From contig CM049317.1 in the NCBI GenBank assembly GCA_026874595.1, positions 60,548,618 through 60,612,617 on the forward strand: a stretch of DNA of 64,000 nt, read 5' to 3'. Source of the stretch: Sipunculus nudus (lineage: Eukaryota > Annelida > Sipuncula > Golfingiida > Sipunculidae). The notes under the pieces are model-generated. The model searched no databases. It saw only the letters and a list, made by a program, of their open reading frames with translations, and was not told the origin of the DNA. Below are positions 27,601 through 39,600 of the stretch, one piece after another (position 1 is the first letter of the stretch; the number at the start of each line of letters is the position of its first letter). Position numbers and translations under genes: made by a program.

Positions 27601-30600
27601 TACCCGCAAACAGAAGTCTTCCCCAGTTCCCGCGGCTTCCCGTTCTGACGGCCCGTCCGCTTATTCCATATTCCATAAATTGTCTCGATTTTGCTCGTCA
27701 CTTATGTCGGATCTCGACGATTCGTCTCGACCCGACTCCGTCCGCCCGGCGCCCTCACCGGTTCCCCCGATGCTTTCTCCCCGGCCGTTATCTTCACCCC
27801 TGGCTCCTGGCCGGCTTCCTCTTATCCCCGGGGCTGGCCGGGGCCGTCCCGATGGTTCGCCCGGACCTTCCTGGTGTGCAGGTAAGTGCGTCAGTCCCTC
27901 CTGCATCCGTTTCATTGCAGCCCGCCTCGCCTCCGGTTACTCTGTCTGCTCCGGTGGTCCATTCGGCCGTTCCTGACCGACCGGCCGGCTCTTTCTTTCA
28001 GTTACTGTCTGCTGTGCTGCCTGCGGCTCTGGTTGCTGTGCCTTCCCGGATGGTCCCTGCTACTGCCCGGTCCTGGGCTTCCTTTTTCTAGCCTCCGGTC
28101 ATTCCGGCTCAGCGGGTCTCTCTGGATCCCCGTTTCCGGGGTTCTCCAGCGTCCCCGTCTTCTCCTTCTGCCGATCCCACCCTGGCACAAGATCAGTGGT
28201 CGGAGATCGCGCTGCAACGCCAGGCTTGGCGTATGCGCAAACCTGCGCTTCTGGACCTCGTGGCTACCTCCACGCAGGAGGCCCACCCTAGTGGTCCGAA
28301 GTTCCGTAGGTTACAACCTCGGTCTTCCTCAGCGTCGGCGCCCGGCTCTTATTTGAATCCAGCCGCCCTTCAATCGCCCTCCTCTGCACCCGCCGTGTGT
28401 ATGGAGTTTACAGATCACAAGGTGGATCTCTTACGTGAGCATCACGCTGTGGTCTCGGGGTCTCGCTCTACTAATACTGGGGCCCCGCTTCCGCCGGGAT
28501 CTGATAAACCATGGTCCCCCGGTACCCTCTGGAATTCCCGTGGGTACCGGGCTACCTGCTTTGATCGCCTGATACCCTTTCCGGATCACCCGGATATTCC
28601 GTCTGCTCCGATGCGGCTCGAGTCCGGCCTTGCACAGCCGTTCACGGACGGTAAATCATTATTTCCTTCGTCTGTCCAGTTTTCTGATCGTCACCTGTCG
28701 GATCTGGAGGGGCTCGGCCGGCAGGCGGCCGGTATGGCTAACGACTTGCAGGCTGTTACTAGCCTGCTCGCTGTCTCTCCGGACTCGCCCACGCTTAATG
28801 ACATCTAGCAGGCTTCTGCCCATACTTGCGCTGAGTTGCAACAGGTTGTATGGCGCCTGGTTGAAAATTGTATATTGTTCCGCCGCATGGCTTGCCTTCA
28901 GTCCTTAAAGCACTTAAAGCCAGAACTTACTCAGGCGGAGTTGACAGAGCTTTATTCTCAACCTTTCACCGGCTCCTTTCTGTTTGGCGGCCACTAATGG
29001 CCTCTTTTTGACCGCGCCCTTGAGCGCTCGGATCGTCATGCCTGCCTCCGCTCAGCCTCTCTTGCGCCTCGGCCGTCCTTCCGCATCCCGCGCCCTCGGC
29101 CTTCGGTTGGGGCTCCCGCTCTGCTGCGTCGTGCTCCTGCTCCGTCTTCTTGTCCTTCCGGCCGTTCCAGCTGTTCTCAGCCTTTTCGTGGTCGTTCCTC
29201 CAAACGTGGTTCGACCAAGAAATGACTCCTTCGTTCCGGTCGGCGCTCGTCTCAGCGCCCATTTTCCCGCATGGGCGGGTATCACCTCACATCGGTTAGT
29301 TCTCAGCACCATAAAGTTCGGGTTCCGTCTTACGTTTTTGCACGCACCTCCCGTCACCCTGCACCCGTTCTACACTCCGCCTCCGTCCGATCCCTCCAAG
29401 CGCCTCGCTTTGGAAGAGGTTATTCAATCTATGATCGACAAAAGGGCGATTTTCAAGGTTTCCCCGTCCACCGTGGGGTTTTACTCTCGCCTTTTTCTTG
29501 TTCCCAAGCCACACGGGCGCTGGCGCCCCATCATAGACCTGAAGCGCCTCAATTCGTTCATCCGACTGCCCCCATTTCGGATGTTCAATATCCATGCTGT
29601 TCTCCGCATTGTTCGGCGGATGGATTGAGCGTTCAAAATCGATCTTACGGATGCCTATTTTCATGTTTCAATCCATCCGTCGTCTCAACCGTTTCTTCGC
29701 TTCGCGTATCAGAACTGCGTTTTTCAATTCCAGGCCCTCCCGTTCGGGATCAATGTGGCCCCCTGGATGTTTACCATGCTTGATTTAATGTTGATTTAAT
29801 TTTCACAGCATATATACATAAGGATTTAATCTTTTAAACCTGAAATTTTAAAGGAGTTGATTGAAAAGGATAGCTTTTATTCAAGTTTTCTTACACCATG
29901 TCAAGTGTTGTTTACATCTAGCCCACCTGGTAGTACAGCCTTCACTTGCATTATGTAACCCACCCTAGGCAGCTTGCCTTTGGCCCAGCTTGGCCACTAC
30001 CAGCAGGCCTTCCCTCCGCCCTGCACTCCCCCCCCCCCCCACCAGATGGTGCATAAACAAGATGATTATTGTTAATATGTTATTATTTTCTGTATTTGAT
30101 TCATTCTTATTATAGGCTATGCTACATTTTAAATTTTTTATTGTATCACCAGGGTTACAATGATTAAAGTGCACATTTAATTGTGTCCACAAAGTGGTCT
30201 ATTGCTATGAAAGTGTGGATGTTCATCAGATAAGTTATTCCTTACTTCAGAAGAGTAAAAACTTCACCATGTGTGAAATTGACTATCAGATCCAGTAATA
30301 AATTAAAGCTGAGATAGTTATTAGCACAATGATATTGTTTGTTCCTTATTCAACCAACAGTGTGTATACTTTATTTGAAAAGATGTTTTATTTTATCAAA
30401 TTTACTGAATCTTTTATTTTATTTCAGTGAATAAAATTAAGCATGTACTGAAAACTCCAATGTGCAATACTTTTAAATAGTGATTCAAGGAATAATCTTG
30501 TAGATGCCATGTTGTGGCATTATTTTCTTTTAAATTCTGTTTAAACATTTGTGATTTAAAAATAATAAAATATATGTGTATGCATAATATGACCCAATAT

Positions 30601-33600
30601 GAGCTACATCTTGGATATATAATGATTGCAACAATTCTAATATTTTAACTTGTATTTTCAGTTTTTTTATTAAAAATTTATAAAACTTGTAAATAAAAAA
30701 ATGAATAAGATAAAACTTTTAATGAAAAAAGTGGATATACTAAAAAATAGGCTTATATATTAACTTAAATGCATTATTCCCTTGAAAGTGAAATAAAGGT
30801 ATTAGTCCGTTCTGTCCACTTGCCTGTCCATCTGTAAATTTTCATATGCATCACAGTATCTCAAAACTTTTACTGTTTTTCTTTATGACAGTCTTGTCAG
30901 AATATTAGTTTGCATTCGTATATTTAGAACTTTACTATAACCAAGTAGGAGGGCCCCTTTCCTCTTAGCTTCTCATATTCTTATATAAATGAAAAACATT
31001 ACAATAGAATATTTTGCATTTGCAAAAATTTCAAACTTCAGCTGAGCGCCGTAACCCATGGGTCCCTTGTTATTAGCCTTCAACCTGTATATACTGATGG
31101 GCTACTGTCATCAACCAAGCCGTCTGTCTGTCCGTCAGGTGTCTGTTAACTTTTACTTTGTGAGCGGGATATCTAAAAAAGGATTCTCCATGGGAATTTT
31201 ATTTCAGTGCATTTGTTTATTAACAAATTGTCAGTCAAGGTCGAAATATAGGTGACTTTGACATATTTTTCAATGTTACAGAGTTAATTATAAAAAAAGG
31301 GGGGGGGGGGATTGTTTTAAAACGTGCTATGGATATTTGCTCTGAATAACTGTAACTGCTGCACAAGTATTGGGGCACCACCTTCAATTTCCATTTTTTT
31401 AGAGAACCTGTGAGCTTATGCGATAGTGCGGCGTCGTCCGTCGTGCCTCGTGCATCGTCTGTACGTTAACCATAGCTATCTCAATAACAGCAGAAGCTAG
31501 CATCACCAAATTTTTTGCAAATAATCAGTCATCTGAAAAACTCTATCTGATTTTGTTTATTTTTTTTCTAACTTCTTAGATTTTATAGGGAAAAAGCTAA
31601 AAAAGCTTTAAAAATCTTCTTCTCCGAAAATTTCCAGCCTAATTGTCCAATATTCCACAGAAATAATCCCTGGAACAATCTTTCTCATGTTTGTTCGAAT
31701 GGTTTCAATTCAGAGATTTTTGGCCGAGTTACAGGAGGTTGAACTTAGTCATCCGTCCAAAAAAACACACTAAAATTAAAATCTCAGAAACGGCTGGAGC
31801 TATAATCACCAAATTTTATACCAATGTTTGTCACATATGTCATATCTGAAATTGAGGTATTGGTGGTGCCACCTACATTGATGTGTTTTTTACAAGCGAA
31901 AATGTAATTTTAAACTCTTCTAGCTTATACACTGATTTATGATGAAACTGTTAAGCTGATTGGTTTAAACTTTACAAGAATTATTCTATGGTAGGGTTCT
32001 GCCAGTTTTATAAGAATAGATTGGGTAAATACAGCTTTAAAAAAGCATTGTAGCCAATAAAAAAAGGCTGAAAACAAATTTGACAACATGCAGAGTTTCA
32101 GCAGCCAGGTCAAGAGGTCACTCAGTACAAACAGGTGGGGTCCAGACATCACCATGGCAACTGACCTGGCTCTGGCGGGTGTCTAGACAATGTGTTTAGA
32201 CTTCTAGACACAATGTCTAGACATCTAGACACAATGTCTAGATGCTGAATTCCAAGATTATTGGAACTATATCTTTCAACTGTTTGAAAAAACTTGGTTT
32301 GCATTTTAAGCAAACCAGGTTTATCATCAGGTCATATGTGAACTGCTGCGCCCTCATTTTTGGTTGACCTCTGACCTTTCCTCGCTGGCAAGCGTCCATT
32401 TGTGCGTCTGTTTCCACACATAAACCAACATATCACGGGAACTGTTTGACCGATAAGGCTAAAAGTTTTGCTCAAATGTAGCCCTTTGATAGCTTTATAA
32501 CATACACTAAAAATTGTGGCGCCACCTGCAACCATTTTTGCACAGCGTCCATTAGTTCATCTGCCTTGGGATAAAATCACTAATATCTCAGCAGTGGTTT
32601 GACTTATCCATCTGAAATTTTGCAGAATTATACATCCTGGACAATTTTCTTGATTTTATGACAGGTGGCACCACCTCATTCACGTTTACGCTGCAGACAT
32701 CCATTCTTATATGCAACACACCTCACTCTATTCCCCTTGCCACTTAATCCATGCCTCACTTCACCCGTTTCACTCTGATTTCTGCAGATACACAGTTGCT
32801 TGTCGACTACCCATTTTTCTAGTTTTAAAATGTCCTTGTCTTAAACTTGCAGGTCCGAAATGTTCATTTTGCTGAAATCATAATGACTAAGGTAGATATG
32901 CAGAACTTAAGAGGATCAATATTAAATTTTAAAAATAAACCTCCATTCATACTCCCAAATTTTGCAGGTTCGCATTAGGCCTGTAGGCCTTGTTAGAATT
33001 TTTATCGGCATTATTAATTTTAGTCTTGTGAGTAATATATCTCATAAAAAATTCAACACAGGAAATTCATTTTCTTCAGTGCTGATGCATATCAATAAAA
33101 TCTCAGTCAAGTTAAAAGATGGGTGACCTTGACCTACTTTCAAGGTCACAGGGCTAATTATAGAAAAAAAACTTAGGAGCTTAATTCTCAGGAACTACTC
33201 AACAGATCATTATGAAATATTGTGTCAATATTTGCCTTGATGATTTGTAACTGCTGCAATATGTTGCTTGTGCCACTTGCAGTATCTTAATTATTATGAT
33301 TTTTTTATCACTTTTTCTTATTTTTGCTTTGTGAGCACAATTTCTAAAAAAGGATTTAAACATAGGTACTTTGTTTCATTGTGGGTCCTGGTTAAGTTTG
33401 ATAAAATGGTTATTTCTGTCCTCTAGTGTTGCTAAAGACATCTCATTTTACAGGTAATCCCCTACAGAGTATTTATCATCATACAGGTCTGTGTCACTTC
33501 ATTTACCAGACTTGCAAAGTACTACATACATCTCTGGTTCAAATTTATAACTTGAACAAGGGACATATGTACAGATATACATCCATTTGAGAACAGATAT

Positions 33601-36600
33601 TTCTAACTTGATACTGTTACTACATAATCACTGTGTTTTTTTTTGCTGAGGGCTTTTGTCAACTTCTGCTGATATTCTATAATTTGTGTGGGATTATAGC
33701 CAGGTGACCGTCAAATAGCACATATGGGGTATATCTTCTTAAGAATTTCTGTAAGGAGTTATAGAATACACATACGTAACATGAAAACTGATTAAAGAAT
33801 ATACACATCTTTAATCTTAGGTCTTGTTTCATTTTAGGGTAGTGACAATAATTGATACACAACTTGAGGTTGACATCGCTGAAATGATAAGAAGCACGTT
33901 CCAGGATGAGCGTGACCTTACAAGGAGGGTTGGCTGGGTGAAGGATGCTCTGTCTAAACGTGACCTGATCACAGTGTTCGAGCTGGATTCTAGCACATCA
34001 GCAAGAGACATCGATGTGGCCATCTTGCATGCTTTACTGAAAGGTAATTAAATAAAATGATTATTCATGTTAAAAAGAAAGAAAAGCTTCAATTAGGAAT
34101 GATTAGCAGAACACTGTAGTTTCCATCAGGGTTCAGTAAGGGCTTAGTAATGAGTTACTCCAAGGACAAGGTCCAGGCAAGAATCTATCTGCAGAGAGAG
34201 TTTATTGGTAAAGAGACATCAGCAGAAGTTTAAGGTGGAATAACTCTTTTTTTGGACCATACCAAAATCCTCAAATTAGAGTAGGGTTTCATCTGTTTAC
34301 TCAGGAGTGATGTTAATTTTGTTTATTAAAGAAAGATTAATTCTCCAAAAGCATAAGCCGAAATCTTCAGTCAAATCAAAGGAAATGAACTTTTTAAATT
34401 TACATAAAAATATATATGCTACTAATTAGAAATTTTATTTGTGACATTAAGTATGTTGTATGATAATTTAAATACTTCAAAGACATAAGGCTATTAATTC
34501 ATCATTTATTAATGTAAAATTTGCCTTCACTGAAAATATGATAATGGACTATATATATTCATTTTCATTTTTTATTCCAGCAAATAGGGGCCAGGACCTT
34601 GACCAGTTGAAACTGGCCTTGGCTTGGAACAGAATTGATGTTGCAAAGAGTGAGATCTTCACTGAAGACAAGAATTGGGAGGTTTGTTTTTTTTGTTAAT
34701 TCACAGCTGACCTGTGATCTTTGTTTTGGTAATTTGTTAATTTAATCTATTATTACCAATAAATGACCTCAAGTTACAAGTGTAGGATTTCTCTAACAGA
34801 TTTAAAAAGAAAATACTGAAATTTATTTTAAATTCTCCAAAATGACAAAATAATCTGTTTGAATTTGAAATAATTGTTATTATTGGGCTGAAACTGATCA
34901 TACTTCCAGTCCATAGGTAAACACCTGGCTAAGGAAATGGAGAGTTGGTGTGCCTACTAAGCTTCAGTGGTGCTAAACTTCATCCATCTCCTTATTATAC
35001 ATGTACCTTAGCTACTAAATGACTTCCAATAATATAGGAAGGTATCTGCTATTGTTTTGGAAAATTTTTGTTTCTGTACTTATGCTTCTACTGTCGTGAT
35101 GACTGTGTTTTATTGATCAGCTTGAAGATCTTGATGAGGTCATGTACATCGCCCTGCAACACGACCGTACAGACTTTGTTAAGCTCTTCCTGGAGAATGG
35201 TTTGGGCCTCGACGATTTCCTGACAACCAAGAGACTCCTTCAACTCTACAATTTTGTAAGTCATGGTGTATCAGGTTACCTAGGTCAGTTACATGCTCAA
35301 AGGATGTCATTTTTAACATTGCTGGGTGTAGAATGTTCCATTTTCTCACAGAAGTCAAACAGAGAGTAGTATAAATTGATTTTTGTGGTATGCCAGCCTT
35401 TCAATGGCAAGCTTGTCAGGGGCAGATCCAAGATTTAAGAAAAGGGGGTCCAACCCAGGAGGACTCCTAAAACCAAAAAAATGGTCCCCAGGTCTGGAAA
35501 GGGGGGTCTAGGTCGTAAAATTTGGGTCTGAAACCCTAAAAAAGGGTTGCGGCAAAAGAAAAAAAGAGGGGTGGTCCTGACCCCCTGAACTCCCCTGGAT
35601 CTGCTTCTGCTTGTTGACATATTGAGGTCAAATGAAAGGTCAAGGTCAAGTTATATTAGGTGATATTTTGTATGGCATGATTCTATACTTATCAACAAAA
35701 TCAGGTCAATTTACAATGTAGGGTCTTATAATATATTTTTATTTTTTTCTTTGCCATCTAAAAAAATTCAGCTTAGTAACAAATTGAGGTCAAGCAAGAA
35801 GTCATGGTCAAACAGTGCATGGTGATGCTTATATATTTAATAAAATAGCCAGTCTGTAAAGTCACATAGATGATATAAGATTCTGAAACCATGTAATATA
35901 CACCTACTTTTTTGTGATTCAGAATCATATTATAGCTTGCTATTTGATCTTGGGGACAAGCAAGAGGTCAAGGTCAATATATTGTTGTGCTTTGTATTTC
36001 AGTGTCCCAAGAGCCTGCTCAGTGACATGTTGAGGTCAAGCAAGAAAAATAAGGTCAGTTCTTGTGAATTTAACTTTCTGCAAAAATTGTGGACCCCACT
36101 ATGCTCTCTTAATTTTAAAATAATATTTGTTTGTCTTGTGGTATGATCTCTGTGCAAATAAACACTTCTGTGCTAGACTAGGTATTTTATAGATATGTGG
36201 TAATACTACATGAAGAAGCATCTTTATCCATCTATCATGAGTTGGTTAGATTTCCTGTGCAGTGGCTTATTTCTAACCTTGCAGTGTAAAAGGTAAAACA
36301 GCTTTAGGCAGTATCCTTACATGGTTCAAATTTTTTAATCAGATTGTACTGAACCAGTCTACCTTAGTCTGGAAGTGGTATGCTGTGCATCCACAATGCA
36401 GTTCACTTTGCAAAGGCCTAAATCAGTTTATTCAGTTAAATGAGAAATTGCTGTCTGCACTTGGTTGTTAGTCAAATTATTGTGCTGTTATAAGGCAAAA
36501 AAAAGGTATGGTTCTCAGGCACTGCCTGTGTCAATTTTAACCCCCACATAAAAAAAAATTTTATTTTGATTTTCATCTTTCAAGATAAAATGAAACAATT

Positions 36601-39600
36601 TTGAACAGATTTCCTTTGTTATGTAGTACTTCTACCTGATTAGCAAAACAATTCTGTCATTCTCATGCTTTTCTCTGATCATATAAAATATACCCAAAAA
36701 ATCTGCCCGCCTGCACTGATTTTGGAAAAAAAAGTGCCTGAGAACCATACCTTTTTTATTGGCCTTAGTGATATATCACGGGAAGAATTGGGTCAAATGG
36801 TAGCAAAATTGGCATCACACAGACAGGAAACAGATTTGCCTGTGTACACGAGGAACTGGTTTACCTCACTAAAGTAAAGGCAACGACTGAGGACCACTTT
36901 TCAAGCTGACTACAGTAGACCTAAACTTTTGCAGATAGTGGCCTAGTGCAGTCAGAGTAATCCGATTCATTGTCCAGATTTTTTGCCAAATATCAGAAAG
37001 ATCCCTAGAAAGCTTCCTAGATGCACATATCTGTTTGTGTTTATAATCTCTTGTTATGATATGATGGCAGTAGGTGAGTTTGCAGACGGATGAAAAACTG
37101 GAAAATGAGTTTTCGGGTGAAACAGAGAGGAATTGTAATGATATTTTGTAGAAAAACAAATTCTACACGTTTGAGGATATCGGGAACATGATCCAAGACC
37201 TGATGGGAGATTTCTACAGCCCGTTGTATCTACGAGACGAGAGGTACCAGGATCTTCCGGTCGACGAGATGCTGATGGCAGTAACTGTAGTAGACCACGA
37301 TGATGAAGCTAGTGAACACAGTGACCTTGAAGAAACTGCCATTGACGTACAAGAGTACTATAGCAAACGACCAACCAAGCAGGTCGAAGTGTTCAAAAAG
37401 AAAATAATCGGTAAACCTTACTCTGATTGATCTTCTCATTCATGAATGGTTTATTTTATTAAATAAAAATTCTGTTTTCCTTTTCCTATAAATAAGAGTC
37501 TGTCTGGATAAACCAGTATTATATTTTAAGGATAGACCCATATTATATTTTAAGTTAAGGGTAGATCCATACCATATGTTAAGTTATGGATAGAACTGTT
37601 TCATATTTTGAGTTAAGGAAAGATCCACGTTTTATTTTAAGGATAGATCCAGATCATATTTTAAGGATTGACTCATATTATGTTTTAAGGACAGATCCAT
37701 ATTATATTTTAAAGATAGATCCATATTTTAAGGATGGACCCATATTTTAAGGATAGAATCATATTTTATGGATAGACCAATATTATGTTTTAAGGATTGA
37801 CTCATATTATATGTTTAAATGAATTAATATTATATTTTATGGATAGACCCATATTGTCATTTAAGGATAGATCCATGTTATGTATTATTAAGGATAGACC
37901 CATGTAATATTTTAAGGAATGACTCATATTTTGTTTTAAGGATAGACCCATATCAAATTTTTAGGATAGACTCATATGATATTTTAAGGGTAGACCCATA
38001 TAATATTTTAAGGATAGATCTATATCATATTTTAATGACTGACACATAAAACCTTGCCTTAGGACCACCTCTGTTTAGCAACCATCTCAAAATAAGGACC
38101 CTTTTTTCAGGGTCCCAGTTCTTATTTGTTCTTTATATAAGACCAAACCTTGATGATCGCCTTAATATACTAACATGTTTATTGTGCTCCTGTTGCTGGT
38201 CATAATCTCGAGGTTTTACTGTATATATTTGTTCCATGATGATGCATGGTATGACTCTTAGAACTTGATCAATTCCACAGATGAGAGGACGGGAGAAGAG
38301 TTCACGTTACCTGACTTTGATATGCCACACAGAGAGATTTTTATCTGGGCAGTTTTACTCAACAGACTTGAGCTGGCTATGCTCTTCTGGGATGAAGGAA
38401 AAGTAAGCCTCAATATTAATATATCTCCGCATTGAATAAAGGAAGTAGTCCACAGGCTAAACAGCCGGCAGGGAAAATTGACCTTGCCGGCAGTCTAGCT
38501 CACAGGCTAAACTGATGGCAAATGAATGTATGCTCTATTTCAGAGTTTCAATGTGATATACTCAATACTTTCCTTTATTATTTTGACAATGAGCTGACAA
38601 TACCTTACAATGACTTACCAAATTAGATATTTTGCTGGTCTGTATGTAACTTGTAAGAATTTCCAGTTAGTATTGATATTTCTTGCATCATCTCACAACA
38701 CAATAGGCTCAACAGCTTTAATTGGGTGTGGTGAAAGACTGTTGATTACCTTTGATCAAGTTATAAGCTGATCCTCGGACCATTAATCAGACATATCCTG
38801 ATTTGATTGTTTTCAAACACTAAATATTTGTTTACTCATAACCACACTAGTGTATAAACAGTCATTATGCTTCACACTTAATTCTTCATTCAAAGAATCT
38901 GCATATCCTTCATATGACATCTCATGAGTTGTTTGTTTGCTCATAAGCATATATAAGGAGCTGATATGCCAGTCAACTTCAGTTCAATTCCAACAAATCT
39001 GTATAAACTACACTGTAATTATCACAAAATGTGCACTATTGATCACTACTCAACATACTTATTATTTATAGACCAGCAAAATATCAAATTTGGTAAGTCA
39101 GCACTATATTGTCAGCTCATTTTCAAAATAATAATGGAAAGTACTGAGTAGCCCACTGAAACTCTGAAATAGAGCAAACATTCATTTGCCGGTTAATTTT
39201 CTCTGCTGGTTGTTTAGCCTGTGGACTAAACTGCTGGCACCCTGCTGGCTGTTTAGCCACTTCCTTGAATAAACTCCCTCTTGCCATTGGTCAAAAATAT
39301 AAATTGTAACCATGCTGAAACCAATGATGGAATTGTAGGCTAACACTCACTGCTGTATACTGACGTGTAAGCACCAGACAATAAATTTATCATAATTAGC
39401 AGCAGTTCCAACACCAGGGTAATAATGTAGTCCAAACAGTTCTGACACCACAACTGAGACTGTGATACAAAGCAGAACTAAGACTGAGGCAAAGGGATCC
39501 AGTCTTTCCAAGACCTAGACTGCATGTCAGCTGCTTCCTCACATCAGAAGTGACCCTAAAATATTAATAAACTCTGTGTTGCAGTTTGTGTTACAGGGCT

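Larger units (their letters stand above)
26931..29794 (+). mobile_element. DIRS-type tyrosine-recombinase retroelement fragment, decayed
   Basis: A GC-rich island clearly unlike the AT-rich intron around it. It contains a gag-like region followed by a reverse-transcriptase N-terminal half in the DIRS style. RNase H, methyltransferase-like and tyrosine-recombinase regions are absent, so the copy is 3'-truncated. Frames are broken by stops and by a G-rich slippage tract (27458-27496). It is nested inside an older AGCTCAG-palindrome repeat; relative to the copy at 41007 about 400 bp of that host repeat is missing at the insertion point. Confidence 0.8.

Noticed and set aside
27407-28356. Host proline/serine/glycine-rich proteins in several overlapping frames
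   Set aside because: All fall inside the GC-rich DIRS-like fragment and are frames of a broken gag region or shadows of it.
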